From NCBI GenBank assembly GCA_017881055.1, contig JADGRF010000117.1:1-64000 (forward strand): a DNA stretch of 64,000 nt, in the 5' to 3' direction. Positions 9,040-17,500 of the stretch are shown piece after piece. Numbering within the stretch: position 1 is the first letter of the stretch; every line of letters begins with the position of its first letter. The notes under the pieces are model-generated. The model saw only the letters and a program-made list of their open reading frames with translations. It did no database searches and was not told the origin of the DNA. The stretch is from Sandaracinaceae bacterium. Lineage in GTDB: Bacteria > Myxococcota_A > Polyangia > Polyangiales > JAFGIB01. The position numbers and the translations under genes were made by a program.

Positions 9040-10048
9040 TCGCGAGGAACTCCTCGTACCAACGGATCGTGCGGGCCAGGCTCTCGTCGAAGCTGTACAG
9101 CGGCTTCCAGCCAAGGATTGTGTGCGCTTTCGCAGCGCTCAGGAACTGCTCGGGGATCTCGTGCGTGGCCTGATTCAAGATCTCTGGCACCAGCTTGGAA
9201 TTCATCCCGCGCAGGATCTTGCCGACGACGTCGAGCACCGACATCGGCAGCTCGGTCGAGAAGTTGAAGGCCTGCCCGCGCAGCTCTTTGCGTTTGCTGA
9301 GCTGCTCGGCCAGGTGCATGTACGCAGCGGCGCCGTCGTCGATGAAGAAGTAGTCGCGTACGAATTTGCCGTTCGAGCGGATCTGCGGGCGCTCGTTCAT
9401 CAGCACGGAGCGAATCGTACCGGGCACGATGCGGTTCCAGTTGAGGTCGCCGGGGCCGTAAAAATTGCCGCAGCGCGTGATGCCGACCGGAAGATCGTAT
9501 GTTGCAGCATACGACTGCGAGATCAAATCCGTGCACGACTTGCTGCAGTCGTAGGGGAACGTGCCGGTGAGCGAGGCGTCTTCGGTGTACGGCAGCTTCT
9601 GCTGCACGCCGTACGCTTTGTCCGAGGACGCGATCACGACGTCTTGGATCAGCGGGCTGCGCCGGCACGCTTCGAGCAGCGACCAGGTGCCGCCGATGTT
9701 GGTCTCCCAGGTGGACACCGGGTTGCGACTGGCGATGCCGACGATGGTCTGCGCCGCCAAGTGAAACACCGAGCGCGTCTCGTACTCGCCGACTACGCGC
9801 TCCATCAGCGCTTGATCACGCACGTCACCGCGCACGATCCGGATGTGCTTGTCCGTGCCGGAGCGAAACAGCTGACTCTGCGGAACCCAGTCGCGCACCA
9901 GACACGTGACCTCGGCGCGCGCTTCGACCAGGCGCGCGACCAGCGCCGAGCCCAGCAGCCCAGTTGCACCGGTCACGAAGACCGAGCGGCCTTCCCAGAA
10001 GTTGCGCGCGTCCGGGTGCACGGCGGCCTTGGGCTGCTCGCCCATCAT
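9023..10048 (-). CDS. rfbG: CDP-glucose 4,6-dehydratase
   Basis: This extended SDR enzyme of 341 residues converts CDP-glucose to CDP-6-deoxy-4-keto-glucose. The NAD-binding motif GATGLLG is at residues 27-33. HLAAQ follows, then SSDKAYG and the catalytic Y-D-C-S-K with TGTFPYD just before it. Substrate assignment rests on position between rfbF and rfbH rather than on residues alone, because the SDR family also contains GDP-mannose and dTDP-glucose dehydratases. The ATG at 10048 overlaps the rfbF stop as ATGA, showing translational coupling. Confidence 0.88.
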   Translation of the reverse strand: MMGEQPKAAVHPDARNFWEGRSVFVTGATGLLGSALVARLVEARAEVTCLVRDWVPQSQLFRSGTDKHIRIVRGDVRDQALMERVVGEYETRSVFHLAAQTIVGIASRNPVSTWETNIGGTWSLLEACRRSPLIQDVVIASSDKAYGVQQKLPYTEDASLTGTFPYDCSKSCTDLISQSYAATYDLPVGITRCGNFYGPGDLNWNRIVPGTIRSVLMNERPQIRSNGKFVRDYFFIDDGAAAYMHLAEQLSKRKELRGQAFNFSTELPMSVLDVVGKILRGMNSKLVPEILNQATHEIPEQFLSAAKAHTILGWKPLYSFDESLARTIRWYEEFLANVGKS

Positions 10049-10821
10049 CGCCACACCTTCCAGGGCGCCTTGTTCGCGTCCCACAGCTCGTTCAGCGCGA
10101 GATACTCGCGGTACGTGTCCATCGTGTAGAAGCAGCCGCCGTGCTGGTACGCGATCAGCTGGCCTTCGTCCGCCAGCTTGCGCAGCGGTTCTTCTTCCAG
10201 CACGCAGTCGTCGCCGCCGAGATAGTCGACGATCTTCTTGTTGAACACGAAGAAGCCCGCGCTCGACCAGTCACCGAGCTGTGGTTTTTCCGCGAAGCGC
10301 TTCACGCTGGAGGCCGCATCGAGATCGAGGATGCCGTAGCGCGACTTCACGCGCACGCCGGTGACCGTAGCGAGCTTGCCGTGTGCATGGTGGAACGCCA
10401 GCAATGCCTTGAGATCGACGTCGGCCAGACCGTCGCCGTAGGTGAGCATGAAGGTGTCCGTGTCGATGTGCCGCGCTAGGCGCTTCAAGCGTCCGCCCGT
10501 CATCACGTTGAGGCCGGTCTCGGCCAGCGTGACCATGTAGTCCTGCTCGCCGTGCGAGTCGTGGTACTTCCTGTGGGCTTGGTCACCCAGGCGCACGGTG
10601 AAGTCGCTGCTCATCGCGTCGTAGTTCAAGAAGTACTCCTTGATCATGTCGCCGCGATAACCGAGCGCGAGCACGAACTCTTTGAAGCCGTGGTGCGCGT
10701 AGTTCTTCATGATGTGCCACAGGATCGGGCGACCACCGACTTGGACCAAAGGCTTCGGGCGATACTCGGTCTCCTCGCGAAGACGCATACCCATACCGCC
10801 GCAGAGAATGACGACTTTCAT
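10045..10821 (-). CDS. rfbF: Glucose-1-phosphate cytidylyltransferase
   Basis: RfbF/DdhA forms CDP-glucose from CTP and glucose-1-phosphate. The 258-residue product starts [18 protein letters not shown], the nucleotidyltransferase signature. It continues with [18 protein letters not shown], the metal-binding [10 protein letters not shown] and the sugar-site EKPQLGDW. Length and motifs match RfbF rather than RmlA or GalU. It is the first gene of the rfbF-rfbG-rfbH operon. The frame is open further upstream, but ATG 10821 gives the canonical N-terminus. Confidence 0.94.
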   Translation of the reverse strand: MKVVILCGGMGMRLREETEYRPKPLVQVGGRPILWHIMKNYAHHGFKEFVLALGYRGDMIKEYFLNYDAMSSDFTVRLGDQAHRKYHDSHGEQDYMVTLAETGLNVMTGGRLKRLARHIDTDTFMLTYGDGLADVDLKALLAFHHAHGKLATVTGVRVKSRYGILDLDAASSVKRFAEKPQLGDWSSAGFFVFNKKIVDYLGGDDCVLEEEPLRKLADEGQLIAYQHGGCFYTMDTYREYLALNELWDANKAPWKVWR

Positions 10822-10911
10822 GGGCTGGTATCGTATCAGGCGAAAACCGCCTGGCACCATTCGAAACTACCCGAGCGCGAACACGACGTGGTCGGAGAAC
10901 CGACACCGGCC

Positions 10912-11895
10912 TCAGTGCGGAGGTGACGGCAGCGAGCGCTCGGTGGAGGGCACCAGCTGCACCGGCTCGTCGAAGTTGACGCGTTCTTGCTCGACCACGA
11001 TCCACTTCTGAAAGATGCGCTCGTGGATCGAGCCCAGGTACTCGCCGATTACCCCGAGGAACACCAACTGCACGGCCGAGAAGAAGAAGAAGCCGCACAC
11101 GATTGGGGCCACGCCGAGCGAGAAGCTATTCCAGTACACCAGCTTGTAGACCAGGTAGGCAGCGGCAACCAGCGCGCTGCCGAGCGCAACCAAGAGGCCA
11201 GTGAAGGTGGCCACCCGCAACGGCACCTTGGACTGCGCGGTCAGCCCGTTCATGGCCTCCGAGTAGAGCGAGTAGAAGTTGTTCTTCGAGAAGCCGCGCT
11301 TGCGCGTGGGCCGGACGTACTCGACCTGCGCGATCGGATAGCCGATCTGGCAGATCAGCCCGCGCCAGTACGGCTTGTGGTTGCGCGTGGAGCGGATGAT
11401 CTCGATCACCCGGCGGTCGTAGAGGCCAAAGCCGTGAAAGCCTTTGATCGTCTCCACCTCGGAGATGTCGTCGATCAGCCGGTAGTAGAGGCGCCGGATC
11501 TGGTTCATCGGGAAGCGCTCTTCGGAGCCCTTCTTGACGGCAGCCACCACCTTCCAGCCCTCGTCCCAGCGCTTGATGAACTCGGCGAGCAGCTCAGGTG
11601 GATCCTGGAAGTCGGCAGCGAGCGGGATGATCGCATCGCCGTGAACCTGGAAGTACGCGTGCAGGACGTGGCTCGGACCGAAGTTGCGCACGTTGACGAT
11701 CGCCTTCACGCGCTTGTCGCTGGCGGCGAGCCGCTTGATGATCTCGACGGTGCGGTCCTGCGAGCAGTTGTCGATGAACACGTGCTCGAAGTCGTGGTGC
11801 GGGAACGCGCTCATCACGTTGCGCACCGCGGTGACCAAGGCCTCGACGTTGTCCTCTTCGTTGAAGCAAGGGGTTACGATGCTGATCAGCGCCAT
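10912..11895 (-). CDS. Bactoprenol-type GT2 glycosyltransferase (GtrB/DPM1-like)
   Basis: The 327-residue enzyme begins with a GT-A fold (ISIVTPCFNEEDNVEAL) and contains the DPM1-like metal site AADFQDPPEL at about 95-104. It ends with two membrane helices (about 233-255 and 265-290). This architecture is that of GtrB/ArnC-type enzymes, which load a sugar from a nucleotide donor onto undecaprenyl phosphate on the cytoplasmic face. A GtrA-like flippase lies at the far end of the same locus, a natural partner. The sugar it transfers is unknown. The 90-base gap to rfbF leaves it unclear whether they share a transcript. Confidence 0.85.
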   Translation of the reverse strand: MALISIVTPCFNEEDNVEALVTAVRNVMSAFPHHDFEHVFIDNCSQDRTVEIIKRLAASDKRVKAIVNVRNFGPSHVLHAYFQVHGDAIIPLAADFQDPPELLAEFIKRWDEGWKVVAAVKKGSEERFPMNQIRRLYYRLIDDISEVETIKGFHGFGLYDRRVIEIIRSTRNHKPYWRGLICQIGYPIAQVEYVRPTRKRGFSKNNFYSLYSEAMNGLTAQSKVPLRVATFTGLLVALGSALVAAAYLVYKLVYWNSFSLGVAPIVCGFFFFSAVQLVFLGVIGEYLGSIHERIFQKWIVVEQERVNFDEPVQLVPSTERSLPSPPH

Positions 11896-12024
11896 GGGCT
11901 CTCGTTTTCGCAGCCGGCGGATAGCCCCGCCCTCACTGTCGAGCCGCAGGCTACGGCTCCGGTCCGGCGCCGGTCAATCAACGTGCCACGGCCGCGCGAA
12001 GCACGTTACAGTGGCCATGTCCCG

Positions 12025-13056
12025 ATGCCTCTGCCGACCGCCGATCTGCAGCACATTCTCGCGCACACCTCGCGTGTGTGGCCCGCGGTGCGCGGAAAAC
12101 GACTCTTTCTGACCGGCGGATCGGGCTTCTTCGGTCGCTGGCTGCTGGAGAGTTATCTCGCGGCGAGCGACGCCTACGGCCTCGGCGGCGAAGTGGTGGC
12201 GTTGACCCGCGACGCGAGCGCGCTCGCCGCCAAAGCACCGAAGCTCGTCGCTCATCCTGCGCTGCGCTTGCACCGCGGCCAACAGCGCGACTTCGCGTTT
12301 CCTGAAGGCAGCTTCGACCTGGTGATCCATGCGGCCGTCGAGTACGGCTCAGCAAAGACGATCCTCGAGAGCAACCTACTCGGCACCCAGCGCGTGCTCT
12401 CGCTTGCCGCCGAGCGCGGCACGAGCGCCGTGCTGCTCACGAGCTCGGGCGCCGTCTACGGCCGACAACCGCCTGAGCTGTCGCACCTGCCGGAAGACTT
12501 CGCCGGCGCCCCCGACTGCAGCGCGCTCGCGAGCGCGTACGGCGAACAGAAGCGTGCCTCGGAGCTGCTCGGCATCGCCTACGGACAGGAGCACGGCTTC
12601 GCCTGCAAGATTGCGCGCGGCTTCGCGTTCGTCGGCCCGCACCTGCTGCTCGATCAAGGCTCGGCGATCGGCAACTTCATGGGCGACGCGCTCCACGGAG
12701 GCCCAGTGCGAATCGGTGGCGACGGAACACCGGTTCGTTCCTATCTGTACGCGGCGGACCTCGCGATCTGGCTTTGGACGATCCTCGTGCAGGGTCAGCA
12801 CGGACGCCCCTATAATGTCGGCTCGGACGTGGCCTTGGATCTCGCGCACGTGGCTGCGCGCGTGGCAGCTCACGCCGAGCCCACGACCACCGTCACCATC
12901 GCCAAGACGCCGACACCCGGCACGCTCGCCGAGCGTTACGTTCCACTCGTCACCCGTGCTCGCGACGAGCTCGGGCTCACCCCTCTCATCGACCTCGACT
13001 CCGCCATCGCGAGAACACTCGCCTGGCACCGCTCTCGAGCGAAGGACGCAGCATGA
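12025..13056 (+). CDS. Extended SDR (NAD-dependent epimerase/dehydratase/reductase)
   Basis: The 343-residue protein has GGSGFFG (31-37) as its dinucleotide motif, then HAAVEYG and LTSSGAVYG, and the catalytic pair in AYGEQK (about 172-177). The late YNVGSD is typical of nucleotide-sugar SDRs. Its stop overlaps the next start (ATGA), so it is translationally coupled to the ThDP enzyme. In the yersiniose pathway the ThDP enzyme YerE works with a reductase, YerF; a CDP-abequose/paratose synthase-like reductase is the other obvious reading. ATG 12025 is the first credible start, although the frame is open 1 kb further upstream opposite the GT2 gene. Confidence 0.75.
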   Translation: MPLPTADLQHILAHTSRVWPAVRGKRLFLTGGSGFFGRWLLESYLAASDAYGLGGEVVALTRDASALAAKAPKLVAHPALRLHRGQQRDFAFPEGSFDLVIHAAVEYGSAKTILESNLLGTQRVLSLAAERGTSAVLLTSSGAVYGRQPPELSHLPEDFAGAPDCSALASAYGEQKRASELLGIAYGQEHGFACKIARGFAFVGPHLLLDQGSAIGNFMGDALHGGPVRIGGDGTPVRSYLYAADLAIWLWTILVQGQHGRPYNVGSDVALDLAHVAARVAAHAEPTTTVTIAKTPTPGTLAERYVPLVTRARDELGLTPLIDLDSAIARTLAWHRSRAKDAA

Positions 13057-14861
13057 TCAAGATCTCGGACTACGTGATGGAGTTTCTGGCTCGTCAGGGC
13101 GTCGGCCATCTGTTCTTGGTGTCTGGCGGCGGCATCATGCACCTCGTGGATTCTGCCGGAAAAACACCCGGACTCGAGTACGTGTGCAACTACCACGAGC
13201 AGGCCTGCGCGATCGCGGCCGAGTCGTACGCGCGGCGGGGCGGCGGCGTGGGTGCGTGCCTGGTCACGACCGGTCCCGGCAGCACCAACGCGCTTTCCGC
13301 GCTCGCGGGCGCGTACGTGGACTCGGTGCCGGTGATCGTGATCTCCGGGCAGGTGCGGCGCGAAGTGATCGCCGACTACATGAAGATGCGGCAGTACGGA
13401 CCGCAGGAGATCAACATCATCGACATGGCGCGACCGGTCACGAAGTACGCGGTGACCGTGATGGATCCGCTGCAGGTCGGCGCCGAGCTCGAGCGTGCGT
13501 ATCAGACCGCGATCAGCGGTCGACCCGGCCCGGTCTGGGTGAATCTGCCGCTCGACGTGCAGGGCGCGATGGTGGACCCGGCGCAGCTGGCAACCTACCA
13601 GCCCGAGCCCGCGGTACGCGCCACGGGGCGGAGCCTCGACGCGCAGCTCGACGACGTGATGACGATGCTGCGCAGCGCCAAGCGCCCCGTGTGGCTGTTC
13701 GGCAACGGCATCCATATCGCGCACGCCGAAGAGCTGACCAAGCGCCTGGTCGACGCCGCCGGCATTCCCGCGATCTTCTCGCTCGGCGGCATGGATCTGC
13801 TCGAAGAGAACCATCCGCGCAACATGGGCCGCTTCGGACCGCTGGGTCAGCGACGCTGCAACTTCACGCTGCAGAACTCGGATCTGATCGTGGCGATCGG
13901 CGCGAGTCTCTCGATCAGCTCGGTCGGCTTCAACACGGCGGGCTTTGCGCCGCGCGCACGCAAGATCGCCGTTAACATCGACACCTCGGATCTCACGCGA
14001 CCGAACGTGCACCTCGACCTGGCCGTGGAAGCTGACCTGCGCCCCTTCATGGAAGGCTTGATCGCGCGACTGTCGGAGACGGCGCTCACGCTGTCGCCCA
14101 AGTGGCTGCCGGCCTGCGCCAGCTGGAAACAGCGCTACCCCCTGGTCACGCCCGACTACGCTGAGCGGACCAACTTCGTGAACACGTACCTGTTCACCGA
14201 TCAGCTGTCGCGCGTGCTGCCCGAAGGCGCCACCGTGGTCACGGGCAACTCGCTCGATGCGGGCTCGGTGCTGCACTCGTACCAGGTGCGCGCCGGCCAG
14301 CGCGTGTACACGAACATCAACTTCGGCGCGATGGGCTGGGATCTCCCGGGCGCGATCGGCGCGTGCTTCGCTACAGGTCGCGGCACGACGGCCCTCTTGA
14401 CCGGCGACGGCAGCATTCAGTTCAACGTGCAGGAGCTGCTGACCATCAAGCAGTACCACCTGCCGATCAAGATCTTCGTCATCAACAACGACGGCTACGA
14501 GTCCATCCGCACGACGCAGACCAATTATTTCGGCGGCCATTTCGTCGGCGCGGGCCCGAGCTCGGGCATCGGCAACCCGGACTTCCGCGCGCTGGCCGAA
14601 GCGTACGGGCTCGCGTACTTCAAGATCGAGACCAACGCCGGCAACGAGGCGGGCGTGGCGCGCGCGCTGGCGACCGACGGACCCGTGCTGTGCGAGCTGA
14701 ACGTGGCGCCGGATCAGCCGCGCTCACCCAAGGTGGTCTCGGTCCGCAAGCCCGACGGCTCGATGGAATCGAAGCCGCTGCACGACATGTTCCCGTTTCT
14801 GCCGCGCGAGGAGATTGAAGCGAACATGCACCTGTTCGACGACGAAGACGGCGTCGATTAA
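13053..14861 (+). CDS. ThDP-dependent enzyme, acetolactate-synthase fold (YerE-like candidate)
   Basis: This 602-residue protein has the full three-domain acetohydroxyacid-synthase layout. The PYR domain carries the ThDP-activating glutamate in YHEQACAIAAESYA (Glu49) and TTGPGSTNAL. A middle domain follows, and then a PP domain with GDGSIQFNVQEL (about 450) through INNDGY (about 478), the GDG-N-N cofactor motif. It sits in a sugar locus, not beside ilvN/ilvC, and is coupled to an SDR. YerE is a homologue that attaches a two-carbon unit from pyruvate to CDP-3,6-dideoxy-4-keto-glucose, and the upstream rfbFGH genes could supply that type of substrate. Function as a sugar-branching enzyme is inferred. 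Confidence 0.72.
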   Translation: MIKISDYVMEFLARQGVGHLFLVSGGGIMHLVDSAGKTPGLEYVCNYHEQACAIAAESYARRGGGVGACLVTTGPGSTNALSALAGAYVDSVPVIVISGQVRREVIADYMKMRQYGPQEINIIDMARPVTKYAVTVMDPLQVGAELERAYQTAISGRPGPVWVNLPLDVQGAMVDPAQLATYQPEPAVRATGRSLDAQLDDVMTMLRSAKRPVWLFGNGIHIAHAEELTKRLVDAAGIPAIFSLGGMDLLEENHPRNMGRFGPLGQRRCNFTLQNSDLIVAIGASLSISSVGFNTAGFAPRARKIAVNIDTSDLTRPNVHLDLAVEADLRPFMEGLIARLSETALTLSPKWLPACASWKQRYPLVTPDYAERTNFVNTYLFTDQLSRVLPEGATVVTGNSLDAGSVLHSYQVRAGQRVYTNINFGAMGWDLPGAIGACFATGRGTTALLTGDGSIQFNVQELLTIKQYHLPIKIFVINNDGYESIRTTQTNYFGGHFVGAGPSSGIGNPDFRALAEAYGLAYFKIETNAGNEAGVARALATDGPVLCELNVAPDQPRSPKVVSVRKPDGSMESKPLHDMFPFLPREEIEANMHLFDDEDGVD

Positions 14862-15913
14862 CGCACCGCGACGTGATGAAACGCGAGAGGTGTGCCTCGA
14901 GCGATGTCCGCCGAGGCCAAGGAGCCCAATACCAGCTCGAGGTGCCGCGTGTGCAGGCCGCCCGCCGGGCGGATGCTGCGCACGTTGTCGGTCGTGAACG
15001 GCTCACCGCGCTTGATGTCTGCGACGGCATAGAGCGAGCGACGAAACTTGGTGCTAGCGAGCTCGCGCGCAGTGGGCGCATACGACACGGTACCGAGCAG
15101 CTGCTCGGCGGCGCGAACCGCATCGACCATCTGCTTGAACTCCGCAGGCTCGAGAGAGAACTCGGCGTCCGGACCACCGTCGGCGCGACGCAGCGTGAAG
15201 TGCTTCTCGATCACGCACGCGCCGAGCGCGACCGCCACGACCGGCGCGACGAAGCCCGGTGTGTGATCCGAGAGCCCGACGTGAGCGGAGAACGCTTGGG
15301 CCAGATGCGGGATGGTGCGCAGGTTCATCTCGGCGAGCGGCGCCGGGTACCCGCTGTTGCACTTGAGCAGCACGAGCTCGCGCGCGCCTGCTGCGCGAGC
15401 GGCGCTCACCGCTTCGTCGATCTCGGAGAGCGTGGCCATGCCCGTGGACATGATCAGCGGCTTACCGGTCGCCGCCACGCGGCGGATCAACGGCAGGTCG
15501 ACCAGCTCGAACGATGCGATCTTGAACAACGGAACGCCGAGCTGCGTGAGAAAATCGACGGCCGTCGCGTCGAACGGCGTGGAGAAGAAGTCGAGCCCGT
15601 GCGACTCGGTGCGCTGCTTGAGCTCGGCGTGCCACTCCCAAGGCGTCATCGCCTCGGCGTAGAGCGAGTGCAGCGTGCGCCCGTCCCAGAGCGTGCCGCC
15701 CTGCACGCGAAACCACGGCTGCTCGGAGCTCAGCGTAATCGTGTCCGGCGTGAAGGTTTGGATCTTGATCGCGTCGGCGCCGGTCGCCGCCGCGGCGTCG
15801 ACTAGCTCGAGCGCGCGAGCCAAGCTCTGGCCGTGGTTGGCGGACAGCTCCGCGATCACGTAGGTGGGCGCACCCGCACCGATGCGGCGAGAACCGAGCT
15901 CGATCTGTTTCAT
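14858..15913 (-). CDS. pseI: Pseudaminic acid synthase (NeuB family)
   Basis: PseI condenses phosphoenolpyruvate with 2,4-diacetamido-2,4,6-trideoxy-L-altrose to make pseudaminic acid. The 351-residue product shows AELSANHGQ, the KIQTFTPDTIT strand, the TPWEWH segment, FSTPFDATAVDFL, KCNSGYPAP and the metal/PEP-site HFTLRRADGGPDAEFS. A C-terminal SAF (antifreeze-like) domain with FRRSLYAVADIKRGE follows. NeuB paralogues for sialic or legionaminic acid exist; the neighbouring pseB/pseC/pseGH genes favour pseudaminic acid. ATG 15913 overlaps the pseGH stop (ATGA). The stop overlaps the ThDP gene by four bases, tail to tail. Confidence 0.88.
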   Translation of the reverse strand: MKQIELGSRRIGAGAPTYVIAELSANHGQSLARALELVDAAAATGADAIKIQTFTPDTITLSSEQPWFRVQGGTLWDGRTLHSLYAEAMTPWEWHAELKQRTESHGLDFFSTPFDATAVDFLTQLGVPLFKIASFELVDLPLIRRVAATGKPLIMSTGMATLSEIDEAVSAARAAGARELVLLKCNSGYPAPLAEMNLRTIPHLAQAFSAHVGLSDHTPGFVAPVVAVALGACVIEKHFTLRRADGGPDAEFSLEPAEFKQMVDAVRAAEQLLGTVSYAPTARELASTKFRRSLYAVADIKRGEPFTTDNVRSIRPAGGLHTRHLELVLGSLASADIARGTPLAFHHVAVR

Positions 15914-17460
15914 GGGCTGACCTTCGTGGCTGAAGCAGGCAACGCGCAACGGTAATCCAGACGGACGCACTCGTGCTGATCGAAGCGATCGGCCACGGGC
16001 GCCGTGAAGCCCGCGCGTCGAAACGCTGCGATCGATGCGACGTTACTCGGCTTCACGTACGCTGCAATGCGCTCGCAGTCCGGATGCGCCGTGCAGTAAC
16101 GCGTCGCGGCCGCTTCGAGCAAACGGCCGCCAAAGCCGCGTCCGCGAGCCTCGGGCGCAAGACCGACCGAGATCACGGCGTCCCCCGACGCGCGACGCGA
16201 GAGGCGCACCTGACCGATGGCGCCTTCACCGGGCAGCTCACCGATCAGCAACGTACTGGTGCTGTCGTCAAGCGTGCGCGAGAACCAGGCGACGTGCTGC
16301 TCGAACGGGATCGCAGCCGCAGAGAACGAGCTCGAGCGGGTGACGGCGTCGTTCGCCCACGCGAACAGCGCATGCACATCTGCCGGCTCCGCAGGACGCA
16401 GCGTGAGCTCCGCCGATTGCTCTGCGGGCGGACTGACACCGAGCTCGGCGAGCATCAGCTGACACACGCGCAGCGCGCCGCGGCCGTCCACGATCTTCGC
16501 GCCGAGCTGCGCCATGCTCGTTCTGCGCGCCGCATCTCCGCCCAGCTCCGCCACGATCGACGAAAGTCGCTCGGCCGTCAGCTGACTCGCCCAGCCTGCA
16601 GAATACGCAAAGCCCGCGCGATGTACGGCGCTCGCGAGCGCGAGTTGGTTGTCGGCCAAGACCAGCAACACGGCCGGCACGCCGAGGCAGGCCAGCTCCC
16701 AGGTGGTGGAGCCGGCGCCGGCAATCGCCAGGTCGGCCCACTGCATGTGCACGGTCATGTCGTTCGCACTCTGCACCAGCTCCGCGCCCAGGCCCGCGAT
16801 GGCCGCCGAGAGCTTCGGCAGATGCGGATTCTGCGCGCCGATCACGACGCGGATCTGCAGCGCGAGCGGCACGTGCGCCAACGCGCGCAACACCAACTCG
16901 GTGACGTTGTCGGGATCCGCGCCGCCGAGCGTGACCAGCACCCGCAGCGCAGAACCCACGCTCGGCGGACGCGGCGCCGCACGCCGGAACTCACGACGCA
17001 GCAGCGCATAGCGCGGCCCAAGCAGCAGCCGACGCCCGGTGCGACCCTCGGCGTACCATGCGATCTGGGGGGCGAGGTTCTGGTTCAGGATCAGGTCGGC
17101 GTCGTGCCGACCGTGCGTGCCGAAGTCGTCGAGCACGAGCACGCGCAGGCCGCGCACGTGCAGCGCGCTCGGCCACTGCGCATCGAAGCCGTAGCCGTCG
17201 AGCGCAACCCAGCGAGCACCAAGCCGCGCCGCCAACGTCGCCAGCGCACCGGGCTCACTGGCTTGCGCGCCACGCAGATCATGGCTTTGCACGCCGCTGC
17301 CCGCGATCCGCGCCGCGAGGCCCGGTGACAGCTCGGCGCTCGCGAGCTGCGCCACTCCGCCCGCGTCTTGCCACGCTTCCGCGAGCGCGATCGAACGCAT
17401 GACGTGGCCCGTGCCGATCGTCGGCGACGCATCCGCACGAATCAGCAGCACTTCGCTCAC
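15910..17460 (-). CDS. pseG: Fused PseG hydrolase - PseH acetyltransferase
   Basis: Two steps of pseudaminic acid synthesis are joined in 516 residues. Residues 1 to about 345 are PseG, the UDP-sugar hydrolase: an N-terminal GTGHVMR loop with the conserved histidine, and a GT-B-like UDP site AGAGSTTWELACLGVPAVLL. From about 350 a GNAT domain corresponds to PseH, the N4-acetyltransferase: LRPAEPADVHALFAWAND, EQHVAWFSR and the acetyl-CoA loop LAPEARGRGFGGRLL. The start is GTG 17460 with GGAGAGG just upstream. In Campylobacter and Helicobacter these are separate genes. It overlaps pseI by four bases. Confidence 0.88.
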   Translation of the reverse strand: MSEVLLIRADASPTIGTGHVMRSIALAEAWQDAGGVAQLASAELSPGLAARIAGSGVQSHDLRGAQASEPGALATLAARLGARWVALDGYGFDAQWPSALHVRGLRVLVLDDFGTHGRHDADLILNQNLAPQIAWYAEGRTGRRLLLGPRYALLRREFRRAAPRPPSVGSALRVLVTLGGADPDNVTELVLRALAHVPLALQIRVVIGAQNPHLPKLSAAIAGLGAELVQSANDMTVHMQWADLAIAGAGSTTWELACLGVPAVLLVLADNQLALASAVHRAGFAYSAGWASQLTAERLSSIVAELGGDAARRTSMAQLGAKIVDGRGALRVCQLMLAELGVSPPAEQSAELTLRPAEPADVHALFAWANDAVTRSSSFSAAAIPFEQHVAWFSRTLDDSTSTLLIGELPGEGAIGQVRLSRRASGDAVISVGLAPEARGRGFGGRLLEAAATRYCTAHPDCERIAAYVKPSNVASIAAFRRAGFTAPVADRFDQHECVRLDYRCALPASATKVSP

Positions 17461-17500
17461 GGTCCTCTCCCAATTGCGAGTCCGCGCCCGCGCCGCGCGC

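Noticed and set aside
10987-12024. Plus-strand open frame extending the SDR gene by about 1 kb upstream
   Set aside because: It is antisense to the GT2 gene, whose motifs are certain; the SDR begins at ATG 12025 just before its nucleotide-binding motif.
13053-14861. Acetolactate synthase for branched-chain amino acids
   Set aside because: It is inside a sugar locus, coupled to an SDR, and has no ilvN or ilvC neighbour; not excluded, but less likely than a sugar enzyme.
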